From assembly GCF_004359615.1 (NCBI RefSeq), contig NZ_SCWA01000006.1:42683-106682 (forward strand): a stretch of 64,000 bases of DNA. Reading direction: 5' to 3'. The notes beneath the pieces are model-generated. The model was given only the letters and a program-made list of their open reading frames with translations, searched no databases and was not told the origin of the DNA. Made by a program: the position numbers and the translations under genes. Shown piece after piece: positions 25,425 to 35,539 of the stretch (position 1 is its first letter; each line of letters begins with the position of its first letter). The DNA is from Macrococcus brunensis. Its GTDB lineage: Bacteria; Bacillota; Bacilli; Staphylococcales; Staphylococcaceae.

Positions 25425-26084
25425 TTATTCCTCCTTCAATTGCTCAAACATCTTAATGGCATGACCCGCTAAAAGATGATCTGGCTGCAGTTCAATTATC
25501 TGACGGAAACTTTCCAGTGCCTGGTCGACATCTTCATTCTGCATATACTGGGCGAGTGCCAAGTTGTAACGTGCATCTGTGTGATGAGGTTCCTTAACCA
25601 GAACTTCATTCAGAACAGTCACCGCCTCACTGAACATTTCGAGCTGACAAAGGACGAGACCGTACTGAAATCCGACTTCAGTATCACCCGCATTCATCTC
25701 ATAGCTGCGCATCAAATAAGGCATCGCTGTCTTAAAGTCACCCAGATTGACAAATGACATGCCGAGCATATAGAACGTATCGGCATCTTCCAGACCATTA
25801 GTCACTGCTTTCTGGTACAGTGTCGCCGCTTCCTGATAACGTTCATGGTTAAAGTAGATATTAGCGAGACCATAGTATGCACCGCCATGCGTCTCGTCCA
25901 CCGTCAGCGCCTTCTGGAAAAAGCGCTCCGCTTCTTCCAGTTTGTTTGCATCTGCTAGAATCGTACCTGCATTGATATAATGATTCGCTTCTGCCGGTTC
26001 TTCTTCTATCGCCTTAAAGAGCAGTTCCAGCGCTTTATCGTACTGTTTATTTTTTATAAATTCTACTAATAATTCGTCGTTCAT
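25425..26084 (-). CDS. Tetratricopeptide-repeat protein
   Basis: The 219-residue soluble protein is made almost entirely of TPR repeats (about six), for example NKLEEAERFFQKALTVDE and the AYYGLANIYFNHERYQEA stretch. TPR proteins mediate protein-protein contacts; no partner can be read from the sequence. Its place between mnmA and recD2 is conserved in staphylococci and bacilli (YrrB), so a link to RNA modification or to RecD2 is possible but untested. GGAGGG precedes the ATG at 26084. Confidence 0.87.
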   Translation of the reverse strand: MNDELLVEFIKNKQYDKALELLFKAIEEEPAEANHYINAGTILADANKLEEAERFFQKALTVDETHGGAYYGLANIYFNHERYQEAATLYQKAVTNGLEDADTFYMLGMSFVNLGDFKTAMPYLMRSYEMNAGDTEVGFQYGLVLCQLEMFSEAVTVLNEVLVKEPHHTDARYNLALAQYMQNEDVDQALESFRQIIELQPDHLLAGHAIKMFEQLKEE

Positions 26085-26117
26085 AATACCCTCCATTTTC
26101 CTGCCATTATACCAAAA

Positions 26118-26137
26118 AAAGAAGACTTGCGTCTTCT

Positions 26138-26139
<2 letters not shown>
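26118..26139 (-). terminator. Terminator of mnmA
   Basis: AAAGAAGAC pairs with GTCTTCTTT over TTGC, with a U run on the minus strand. It overlaps the mnmA stop codon. Confidence 0.85.
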
Positions 26140-28398
<2,259 letters not shown>

Positions 28399-28499
28399 CT
28401 CAGAAGACCTCCTTTTTTTCAATACTCTATATTAGCACCGATTGAACGAAATTACCACATTATGAAACTTTACAAAAATTAATAAATAATTTCGTGGAT

Positions 28500-28514
28500 T
28501 GATAACGATTATTT
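28500..28514. promoter_or_regulatory. Possible Fur-box-like palindrome before the NERD gene
   Basis: TGATAACGATTATTT matches the 7-1-7 Fur motif (TGATAAT-n-ATTATCA) at 12 of 14 defined positions by my count. It lies just before the ribosome-binding site of the NERD gene. With no search possible, this is a weak call. Confidence 0.3.
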
Positions 28515-28529
28515 AATGGAGGTGTTTTT

Positions 28530-29417
28530 TTGAAAAGAAAACATTTAATCATGGAGCTTTTGCATAGACGTGCTGGGATAGATGTAAAATCACTTGAAAG
28601 AGAACGTAAAGGTGTGTCAGGCGAAAAGATGGTGAGAGAGCTGGTCGATGAAAAGATGGTGCTAGAGGACGTGACTTTAGAGATTGACGGATCGATTATT
28701 CAGCTGGATTTCGTGGTTATTGCTGAAGGGAGAGTGACTGTTCTGGAGGTGAAACATCATTCAAAGGATTATGTGATTCGCGAGAATAGCTGGTATTTTA
28801 ATGATGGTCAGAAAGCTTCAAATCCATTTTATCAGCTCGAGCGTGCTCGCGGGCTGATGGAAAAGTACTTGAGGCAACGCGGGTTCAGAGTGCCTGTCTG
28901 GGGATTTATCGTCTGGACAAATTCAGAAAGTCATGTATTTGGACTTAAGCAGGATGACCCGTTTATGACGCCCGGTAAACTGGTGCGCTATATGCGTGAG
29001 AATCCGTTTAGAGCAAATTTAGAATTAAGAGAGATGATTGAGAGAGACAGGATTTTGGTGTCTCCTTTTGACAAAATAGAACTGGACGCTGCAGGACTAG
29101 CGCCTGGTCTTCATTGTCTGAAGTGTTTTTCCCTAGATGTGAAAAGGACAAGGAAAACTGTTTTGTGTACGAAGTGTCAGTGTTCCGTCTGTACGCTAGA
29201 AGCGGTCAAGGCGCATTTAGTTTTTTACTGCCTGTTATATGATAGAGAGTCTTTTCAGATAAAAGACATAATGATATTTACCGGTGGCTTGATCAGCTTG
29301 CGCACAATGCAGACATGTATCAGTCAGATGGTCGAAGCTGAGATTTTACGTAGAATCCATCGTACAGAGTTTCAATTGCTGCACATTAATGAACTGATCA
29401 GGGAAATGAAGGATTGA
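28530..29417 (+). CDS. NERD-domain nuclease-like protein with C-terminal zinc ribbon
   Basis: The 295-residue protein has an N-terminal NERD (nuclease-related) domain at about 28-140. It carries the PD-(D/E)xK-like signature: D60 and E73-x-K75 in VLEVKHH, with E32 and Q102 as further candidates. A zinc-ribbon pattern follows: C196-x2-C199 and C213-x2-C216, C218, C221. The last part is a winged-helix-like stretch. A TTG start follows GGAGG by seven bases. It is single, on the plus strand, in an insertion between cysteine desulfurase and cymR. No substrate is known; a DNA-processing or defence role is conceivable. Confidence 0.85.
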   Translation: MKRKHLIMELLHRRAGIDVKSLERERKGVSGEKMVRELVDEKMVLEDVTLEIDGSIIQLDFVVIAEGRVTVLEVKHHSKDYVIRENSWYFNDGQKASNPFYQLERARGLMEKYLRQRGFRVPVWGFIVWTNSESHVFGLKQDDPFMTPGKLVRYMRENPFRANLELREMIERDRILVSPFDKIELDAAGLAPGLHCLKCFSLDVKRTRKTVLCTKCQCSVCTLEAVKAHLVFYCLLYDRESFQIKDIMIFTGGLISLRTMQTCISQMVEAEILRRIHRTEFQLLHINELIREMKD

Positions 29418-29424
29418 AGGCGGG

Positions 29425-29544
29425 TCTCGCGCTGAATGAAAATTCATCAGGCGTGTGAGGCTGTTCTCGCGCTAAATCTGATTTCAATATGCGCGAGATT
29501 CTGTTCTCGCGCCAAACCGCACGTTCATTAAGCGCGACAGCTCG
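29425..29544. repeat. Three 40-bp tandem repeats with a TCTCGCGC hairpin
   Basis: Three units start with TCTCGCGC at 29425, 29465 and 29505, exactly 40 bases apart. In the middle unit TCTCGCGC (29465-29472) pairs perfectly with GCGCGAGA (29491-29498) over 18 bases. Units 1 and 3 keep the same fold with one mismatch each, and unit 1 uses a G-U pair. The interior of each unit is different. They lie between the NERD and LLM genes, with no coding potential visible. Confidence 0.85.
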
Positions 29545-29634
29545 CCCACAGTAACCCATAAGCATATCTATAACGTCTACAACCCTCTAAGTGCTAAACT
29601 TGTCTTACCATTTCCCAGAAAGAAGGTATAAATT

Positions 29635-30630
29635 ATGACTTCTATCAATATCCCCGTTTCAGTTCTTAACCTCGCACCTATTAGAGCAGGTGAAGATGCT
29701 AAGCAAGCGATTGAAAATGTTGTTGACCTGGCGCAGTATGTCGAAGATATCGGTTATAACCGTTTATGGATTGCTGAGCATCATAACTCACAATACCTCG
29801 CAAGCTCTGCGACTGCAATTTTAATCAATCAGGTACTCAATCATACAAAATCTATTCAAGTAGGTGCAGGCGGTATCATGCTGCCCAATCACGCACCTCT
29901 TGTAGTCGCTGAACAGTTCGGCACAATGGAGACGATGTTCCCGAACCGCTTAAACCTCAGCCTCGGTCGTGCGCCTGGTACTGATATGCTGACAGCAAGC
30001 GCACTTCGTCGCAGCCAGCATGATTCTGTCCATACTTTCCCGGATGATGTTGCTGCTCTACTTCAGTATTTCGGTCCTGAACAGACACAAGGATATGTGA
30101 AAGCTTATCCTGGCGTTGATACAAATGTCCCGATTTTCATTCTCGGTTCATCAACAGACTCTGCCCATCTTGCTGCACGTATGGGACTTCCTTACGTATT
30201 TGCTTCACATTTTGCCCCGCAGCAGATGCGTGAAGCTATCGCCATTTACCGCAACCTCTTCACACCGTCAGAATATCTGGCTGAGCCTTATGTAATGGTC
30301 GGCATGAATGTTATTGCAGCTGAAACAGACGAGGAAGCAGAATTTCTTTCTTCAAGCCTGCATATGATGTTCCTCGGTATCACCAGAAATTCTCAACAGC
30401 CGTTACAGCCGCCGACTGATAATCTCGATGCTATCTGGAGTCCACAGGAAAAACTGATGGCGCTGTCACGCACATCAACAAGCCTCATTGGTTCAAAAGA
30501 AACAGTAAAGCAGCAACTCGAGGACTTCCAGAATGAATTTCATGTTGATGAAATCATCGCAGTGTCATACATCTATGACACAGACAAACTGAAACGCAGC
30601 TTCCAGATTCTCAAGGAAATTACTTCATAA
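29635..30630 (+). CDS. LLM-class flavin-dependent oxidoreductase
   Basis: The 331-residue protein is a bacterial luciferase-like monooxygenase of the MsnO8 subgroup. It starts with the barrel strand [15 protein letters not shown] and has [10 protein letters not shown], the FMN/phosphate region [11 protein letters not shown] near 103-113, and [11 protein letters not shown] near 163. Enzymes of this group use FMNH2 and oxygen, but the substrate is unknown here. AAGAAGG precedes the ATG. It is single and convergent with cymR across a shared terminator. Confidence 0.9.
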   Translation: MTSINIPVSVLNLAPIRAGEDAKQAIENVVDLAQYVEDIGYNRLWIAEHHNSQYLASSATAILINQVLNHTKSIQVGAGGIMLPNHAPLVVAEQFGTMETMFPNRLNLSLGRAPGTDMLTASALRRSQHDSVHTFPDDVAALLQYFGPEQTQGYVKAYPGVDTNVPIFILGSSTDSAHLAARMGLPYVFASHFAPQQMREAIAIYRNLFTPSEYLAEPYVMVGMNVIAAETDEEAEFLSSSLHMMFLGITRNSQQPLQPPTDNLDAIWSPQEKLMALSRTSTSLIGSKETVKQQLEDFQNEFHVDEIIAVSYIYDTDKLKRSFQILKEITS

Positions 30631-30633
30631 TAA

Positions 30634-30656
30634 AAACGGCTCAGTTTGAGCCGTTT
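30634..30656 (+). terminator. Bidirectional terminator between LLM gene and cymR
   Basis: AAACGGCTCA pairs with TGAGCCGTTT over GTT, with T residues after it on the plus strand and A residues before it. Confidence 0.9.
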
Positions 30657-30658
30657 TT

Positions 30659-31078
30659 TTAAATATAATACATATAGCCATCAATCACTTCATCAGCGCG
30701 ATGATTCATTAAATCTTCAAGTGTCGTACTATCCAGTACGTCTTTTACCGCATCACGAATCTTAATCCACAACTGCTGCTGTGCAGGTGGTTCATCTTCC
30801 AGCGCCTCAACAAGGGTAATCGGACCTTCTAAAAGTCTGATGACATCTCCTGCTGTGATTTCAGAAGGTGCTTTCATCAGCTGGTAGCCTCCTTTTGCGC
30901 CCCGAATACTGCGGATAAGCCCCGCATTTCTAAGCGGGCCGACCAGCTGCTCCAGATAAAGATCACTCAAATCATTTTCTTCTGCGATTGTCTTTAATGA
31001 AACTGCGCCTTCGCCATATCGCTTGGCCAGGCTGATTATCAATGTCAGGCCGTATCGACCTTTTGTAGAAATTTTCAT
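30659..31078 (-). CDS. cymR: Rrf2-family regulator CymR
   Basis: CymR represses sulfur-assimilation and cysteine genes together with CysK. The 139-residue winged-helix protein has MKISTKGRYGL at the start, the recognition helix region SDLYLEQLVGPLRNAGLI (about 37-55) and RGAKGGYQLMKAP. The cysteines that would bind an Fe-S cluster in IscR are absent, as in CymR. GGAGC precedes the ATG. It is divergent from rarA, and the inverted repeat between them is a possible operator. Confidence 0.92.
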   Translation of the reverse strand: MKISTKGRYGLTLIISLAKRYGEGAVSLKTIAEENDLSDLYLEQLVGPLRNAGLIRSIRGAKGGYQLMKAPSEITAGDVIRLLEGPITLVEALEDEPPAQQQLWIKIRDAVKDVLDSTTLEDLMNHRADEVIDGYMYYI

Positions 31079-31121
31079 GCATTTTTGCTCCTTTTCTCAT
31101 CACAATCAATTTTAACACATC

Positions 31122-31140
31122 TTACCTGAAAATAAGGTAA
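31122..31140. promoter_or_regulatory. Inverted repeat between cymR and rarA, candidate operator
   Basis: A perfect TTACCT-N7-AGGTAA palindrome (31122-31140) lies in the divergent promoter region. Its position fits autoregulation of cymR or control of rarA, but no motif search supports either. Confidence 0.45.
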
Positions 31141-31163
31141 TATTTATATAAAGGAGGCTCGAT

Positions 31164-32423
31164 ATGGAACCATTAGCCTATAGAATGAGACCGCACAACA
31201 TCGATGACGTCATCGGTCAGAAACATCTGGTCGGCGATAAAGGTATCATCAGAAGAATGGTTGACGCCAGAAGACTTTCTTCTATGATTCTTTACGGACC
31301 ACCTGGTATCGGTAAGACCAGTATCGCGCGTGCAATAGCTGGTTCAACTGATGTCAAATTCCGTCAGTTGAATGCGGTCACAGACACAAAGAAAGATATG
31401 CAGATAGTTGCAGAAGAAGCGAAGATGTCAGGGCAGGTCATCTTACTGCTGGATGAGATTCACAGACTTGATAAAGCCAAGCAGGATTTCCTCCTCCCTC
31501 ACCTGGAAAACGGCCGTATCATCTTAATCGGTGCAACGACTTCCAACCCTTATCATGCTATTAATCCGGCGATTCGCTCACGGACGCAGATATTTGAACT
31601 GGAACCATTAACACCAGACGATATCAGGATGGCCATCAATCGTGCACTGACCGATAAAGAAAATGGCTTCGGCAATAAAGACATCAAGATAGACGATGCA
31701 GCTGTTGACCATTTTGTTCAGGCATCAGGCGGTGACGTCAGGTCCAGTCTCAATGCGCTTGAGCTGGCTGTTCTCTCTGCTGATAAACCGATTCATATTA
31801 CGCGTCAGGATGCTGAAGACTGCCTGCAGAAGTCTTCTTTCAACTTCGATAAAGACGGCGATTTCCATTATGACGTCATGAGTGCTTTTCAGAAATCTAT
31901 TCGAGGCAGCGACGTCGATGCAGCCCTTCACTATCTCGCGCGGCTTATTGAAGGCGGTGACCTGCCGACTATTGCGAGACGACTGCTCGTCATCAGTTTT
32001 GAAGATATCGGACTCGCCTCTCCGCAGGCCGCCTCCAGAACATTAACAGCGATAGAAGCAGCAGAACGGCTCGGTTTTCCGGAAGCGCGTATTCCCCTCT
32101 CTCAGGCCGTTATCGAACTCTGTCTGAGTCCGAAGTCCAATTCTTCTATCACGGCCATCGATAGTGCACTTTCAGACGTTCGAAAAGGACAGTCAGGCGA
32201 TATTCCGAAGCATCTGAAAGACGGCCATTATAAAGGTGCAAAAGACCTCGGCAATGCGATTGGCTATCTGTATCCTCATAACTACGATGGCGGCTATGTT
32301 CAACAGCAGTACTTGCCTGATAATCTGAAAAATAAAACTTACTATCAGCCTAAAAATACGAGTAAATCTGAACAGCAGTTCAAACAGATTTACGACAATA
32401 TTTTAAGACAGAAAAAAAAGTGA
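31164..32423 (+). CDS. rarA: Replication-associated recombination protein RarA (MgsA)
   Basis: RarA is an AAA+ clamp-loader-like ATPase that acts at stalled replication forks. The 419-residue protein has Walker A LYGPPGIGKTSIAR (about 44-57), Walker B ILLLDEIHR, a sensor in IGATTSNPYHA and the C-terminal MgsA domain. AAAGGAGG lies before the ATG. Its place next to cymR is conserved. Confidence 0.96.
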   Translation: MEPLAYRMRPHNIDDVIGQKHLVGDKGIIRRMVDARRLSSMILYGPPGIGKTSIARAIAGSTDVKFRQLNAVTDTKKDMQIVAEEAKMSGQVILLLDEIHRLDKAKQDFLLPHLENGRIILIGATTSNPYHAINPAIRSRTQIFELEPLTPDDIRMAINRALTDKENGFGNKDIKIDDAAVDHFVQASGGDVRSSLNALELAVLSADKPIHITRQDAEDCLQKSSFNFDKDGDFHYDVMSAFQKSIRGSDVDAALHYLARLIEGGDLPTIARRLLVISFEDIGLASPQAASRTLTAIEAAERLGFPEARIPLSQAVIELCLSPKSNSSITAIDSALSDVRKGQSGDIPKHLKDGHYKGAKDLGNAIGYLYPHNYDGGYVQQQYLPDNLKNKTYYQPKNTSKSEQQFKQIYDNILRQKKK

Positions 32424-32436
32424 CGAACGTCACTTT
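32417..32436 (+). terminator. Bidirectional terminator between rarA and the ABC permease gene
   Basis: AAAGTGAC pairs with GTCACTTT over GAAC, flanked by A and T runs. Confidence 0.9.
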
Positions 32437-32438
32437 TT

Positions 32439-33422
32439 TTAATTTGCAATATCCCGCTTTTTAAAGATGTAGGCTGCAAGACCGATTAACAGCACCACTG
32501 CGACCACATTATAGCCGAAAGAAAAAGCGTAAGTCATGCCTTTTACCGGAGACGTGCCCGTCAAATACTGGTTCAATGACCAGTTAGCCGGCCAGAGATA
32601 TTTAACGAGCTCAGTACGACTGGAAAGCAGTGAAATCACCAGTCCGCTTAAGAAGAGAAGGCCAAGCGTAATGCCTTGAGCAGCAGCCGTATTACGGCAG
32701 ATGACAGACATCGCGTATGCAATTGTCGCAAAAATAACAACGAATATCAGATCATTGCCGACTATTTTCCAGAAGAACGGCCAGAAATCTATCATGCGAT
32801 ATTCACCAGCGCTATTTAAAAGAGCCAGTTTGCCAGTTGGATTATGAACTTTTGTGGCAAAGGCAAATATTGCTGCCACAATATACGTAAAGCCCGTAAA
32901 AAGGACAGCTGTTATTAAGGCCAGGATATATTTGGAGAAGAAAATCTTCAATCTGGATGCTGGACGGATCATTAACAGCTTGATTGTGCCGAGCTGATGT
33001 TCACGGCTCATCAGACTACCCGTGATGACAACAACCATTAATGCTATAAAAGTAATGATAGGTGATATTTCAAGCAAAGAACTATAGACGCTGGCAGCTG
33101 CAGGTGGCTGGACATTTTTATCTAAATAAAACTGCAGGCGTGCAAGTTCCTGCTGCATATTCGCCTGCTCCATTATTTCTTCAAAGCTCAGTTTCTCAGG
33201 ATCCTTTTTACCTAGTTTTTCAAGCTTCACACTATAATCTTTGATATCAGTCTGCACCTCTGACTTCCAGTCACTGCCGTAGCTTTTCGTCATCGAATCT
33301 GTTGTCGTAAAGTGAGAGAGGACGGCACTTGCAATAAAAAGGAGAATTATAAGCGCCAGCATGATATAAGTGCCAGGGCGAAGTATATTTTTGATCCATT
33401 CATTTTTTACAAGATTAAACAT
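32439..33422 (-). CDS. ABC-2 transporter permease
   Basis: The 327-residue protein has a first membrane segment at 17-37, a long extracellular loop (about 38-110) and five further segments, ending with a KKRD tail. This is the ABC-2 export-permease layout. Its start overlaps the end of the ATPase gene by eight bases. The substrate is unknown; similar pairs protect against bacitracin or lantibiotics, but nothing here is specific to them. Confidence 0.88.
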   Translation of the reverse strand: MFNLVKNEWIKNILRPGTYIMLALIILLFIASAVLSHFTTTDSMTKSYGSDWKSEVQTDIKDYSVKLEKLGKKDPEKLSFEEIMEQANMQQELARLQFYLDKNVQPPAAASVYSSLLEISPIITFIALMVVVITGSLMSREHQLGTIKLLMIRPASRLKIFFSKYILALITAVLFTGFTYIVAAIFAFATKVHNPTGKLALLNSAGEYRMIDFWPFFWKIVGNDLIFVVIFATIAYAMSVICRNTAAAQGITLGLLFLSGLVISLLSSRTELVKYLWPANWSLNQYLTGTSPVKGMTYAFSFGYNVVAVVLLIGLAAYIFKKRDIAN

Positions 33423-34332
33423 GGTCCTGTCCTCCTGTCAGTTTCAGGAACCGTTCTTCCAGTGATTCCTTATCTGCTGTCACACTAAAAATATCCACCT
33501 GTTTTGTGACGAGTGCCTGTATGATCATCGGCATCTCTTTTCTGCGAGCATGGATAACCAGTGTTTCCCCAGCTTCAGTGGTGATACCTTTCGCATTCAG
33601 TATTTCATGAGCTAAACGCGCCGGATGAACATCCAGACGGTAAGTCAGAATATCCTCCTCTGTCTTCACCTGATTCACATCTTCTATACTAAGCATTCTG
33701 CCATGCTGGATAATACCGATACGGTCACACATCATTTCCATCTCGCCGAGAAGGTGACTTGAGACAATAACAGAAAGGTTTTCTTCTCGTGCCAGCTGTC
33801 TGATATAATCTCTGATTTCACGTATCCCTTGCGGATCCAGTCCATTTGTCGGTTCATCCAGGATAAGAACGGACGGGCGGTGCAATAGCGCTTGAGCTAA
33901 CCCCAGACGCTGACGCATACCAAGCGAGTACTTCTTCACTTTTTCTGTAATACGCTCTTCCAGTCCTACCAGTCTAATGACACGGTCAATATCTGACGGA
34001 TCAATATGCTTCTGCATGCGGGCATACTGCTTCAAGTTTTCCAGGCCGGACAAAAATGGATAAAGCTCAGGATTTTCTACGATGGCCCCAACATGCTGCA
34101 TCGCCTCGCTGCGAGCTGTCCGGACATCATGGCCAAGAATCCTGATACTGCCGGCAGTTGGTGTTGTTAAACCAACAATCATTCTGATGGTCGTCGTCTT
34201 CCCTGCACCGTTCGGTCCCAGGAAACCAAATACTTCCCCTGTTCTGACCTTGAAGCTGACATCTTCTATCAGCGTTTTATTACCTATTGTTTTCTTCAGT
34301 CCCGATACTTCAAGACTTATCTGCTCTTCCAC
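33415..34332 (-). CDS. ABC transporter ATP-binding protein (ABC-2 exporter)
   Basis: The 305-residue ATPase has Walker A FGPNGAGKTTTIRM-type (LGPNGAGKTT near 43-52), signature YSLGMRQRLGLA, Walker B VLILDEPTNGLD and a C-terminal DUF4162-like part. I chose GTG at 34332, preceded by AAAGGAGG; a longer frame to 34356 would begin within that site. It is the first gene of a two-gene exporter operon and may be involved in peptide-antibiotic resistance by family resemblance only. Confidence 0.9.
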   Translation of the reverse strand: MEEQISLEVSGLKKTIGNKTLIEDVSFKVRTGEVFGFLGPNGAGKTTTIRMIVGLTTPTAGSIRILGHDVRTARSEAMQHVGAIVENPELYPFLSGLENLKQYARMQKHIDPSDIDRVIRLVGLEERITEKVKKYSLGMRQRLGLAQALLHRPSVLILDEPTNGLDPQGIREIRDYIRQLAREENLSVIVSSHLLGEMEMMCDRIGIIQHGRMLSIEDVNQVKTEEDILTYRLDVHPARLAHEILNAKGITTEAGETLVIHARRKEMPMIIQALVTKQVDIFSVTADKESLEERFLKLTGGQDHV

Positions 34333-34424
34333 AATATAACCTCCTTTTTTTACCACTTTACATGAATGACTCGCCTGAGGTAACCTTTCTCATTCATCTT
34401 TAAGGAAACTTTAAGGTAAAAAAA

Positions 34425-34444
34425 AATAAGCCCTCAGGCTTATT
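34425..34444 (-). terminator. Terminator of tcdA
   Basis: AATAAGCC pairs with GGCTTATT over CTCA, with a run of U on the minus strand. Confidence 0.88.
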
Positions 34445-35213
34445 TTTGTCCTTTATCTTTAACACGTGTCACTGGAATGTCTTTCAAAATATCATTGACC
34501 ACGTAGCTTGCACAGATCAGACCGACGACACTTGGTACAAATGCATTGGATGAAGGTGGCATCTGCGCCTTACGATTTGCTGCATCCGGATTACCCACAT
34601 AACTTTTCACATCTTCACGGATAACAATCGGACTTTCATCAGAAAAAACAACCGGAATGCCTTTAGTGATGCGTTCTTTCTTCAGACGTGTACGGATGAC
34701 TTTCGCCATTGGGTCTGTATGAGTTTTAGAAATATCTGCAATCTTAAATCGTGTCGGATCGGTTTTATTCGCGGCACCCATACTTGAGATGATTTTAATG
34801 CCGCGTTTCAGACACTCTTTCATCAGATGAATCTTATAGACAATCGTATCAGAGGCGTCAACGATGTAATCAATATCATAGCTGAAAAGTTCTTCATATG
34901 TCTCTTCAGTATAGAACATATGCATCGGTGTCACTTGACAGTCCGGATTGATCAATTTGATTCGTTCTTCCATTAAGGTCACTTTCGACTGACCGACAGT
35001 TGTCGTTAAGGCATGCAACTGTCGATTGACGTTCGTAATATCCACATCATCTTTATCAATCAGGATGATATGACCGATGTTGGTTCTTGCGAGAGCTTCA
35101 GCGGCAAAAGAACCGACACCGCCTACACCTAGTATTGCAACAGTCTTACTTTTTAAGAGATCAAGGCCTTCTGTGCCATAGGCCAGTTCATTTCTGGAAA
35201 ACTGATGTTTCAT
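34440..35213 (-). CDS. tcdA: tRNA threonylcarbamoyladenosine dehydratase
   Basis: TcdA (YrvM/CsdL) makes cyclic t6A at position 37 of ANN-decoding tRNAs. The 257-residue E1-like protein has the ATP loop GVGGVGSFAAEALAR (near 29-43), LIDKDDVDITNVNRQ and the SSMGAANKTDP region. I chose the ATG at 35213, matching the staphylococcal N-terminus MKHQFSRNELA; the frame runs upstream to 35393, but that part belongs to the 6S RNA gene. Position next to aspS and 6S RNA is as in Bacillus. Confidence 0.93.
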   Translation of the reverse strand: MKHQFSRNELAYGTEGLDLLKSKTVAILGVGGVGSFAAEALARTNIGHIILIDKDDVDITNVNRQLHALTTTVGQSKVTLMEERIKLINPDCQVTPMHMFYTEETYEELFSYDIDYIVDASDTIVYKIHLMKECLKRGIKIISSMGAANKTDPTRFKIADISKTHTDPMAKVIRTRLKKERITKGIPVVFSDESPIVIREDVKSYVGNPDAANRKAQMPPSSNAFVPSVVGLICASYVVNDILKDIPVTRVKDKGQK

Positions 35214-35277
35214 GCTATCCCACTCTTTCAATAGTTTTTCGTCTCTATATCCTACCATATCACTCATATTTATACAT

Positions 35278-35505
35278 AAAAAAATACAGGACCGAAGTCC
35301 TGTAAATCGATAATATCCAACTGAGCCGTCATTATTAAGTTGATTATTTTGGCCTGCTATAAACAGGTGGGTGCCTCGTTTCTTACCTTGCACGTCCTCC
35401 AGTAGAGGCGTGTGCTCAGCATGAAAACCTATCCGGCTCCCTAATCAAAAGTGTTAGGTCAAAATAGAAAAACTAATGTCGAACTCTTCAGATATTCATC
35501 TTATG
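35278..35505 (-). ncRNA. ssrS: 6S RNA
   Basis: This segment between tcdA and aspS holds no gene, has its own promoter, and ends at a strong terminator (ACAGGAC/GTCCTGT with a CGAA loop at 35286-35303, then U residues). The two ends can pair, for example TATTTTG near the 5' side with CAAAATA near the 3' side, and CATTA with TAATG, around a large central bubble. This is the 6S layout. Length of about 225 nt and the position between aspS and the tcdA homologue are those of Bacillus 6S-1 RNA (bsrA). 6S RNA binds SigA polymerase in stationary phase. The exact 5' end is estimated from the -10. Confidence 0.85.
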
Positions 35506-35510
35506 ACTAT

Positions 35511-35538
35511 ATAATAGCACTTTTATTCAGGATTGCAA
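35511..35538 (-). promoter_or_regulatory. Promoter of 6S RNA
   Basis: -35 TTGCAA (35538-35533) and -10 TATTAT (35516-35511) have a 16-base spacer, with TG one base before the -10. It is close to the tRNA-Gly promoter in sequence. It begins two bases after the aspS stop. Confidence 0.75.
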
Positions 35539-35539
35539 C

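Noticed and set aside
29425..29544. CRISPR array
   Set aside because: The copies are contiguous 40-bp imperfect repeats with divergent interiors, there is no constant repeat with unique spacers, and no cas gene is near.
32439..34332. Bacitracin or lantibiotic resistance transporter by name
   Set aside because: Only the general ABC-2 layout is visible; no regulator or two-component system is adjacent to support a specific substrate.
35214..35393. N-terminal extension of the tcdA frame
   Set aside because: It lies in the 6S RNA gene and past its terminator, has no ribosome-binding site, and is not like the family. The start at 35213 matches S. aureus.
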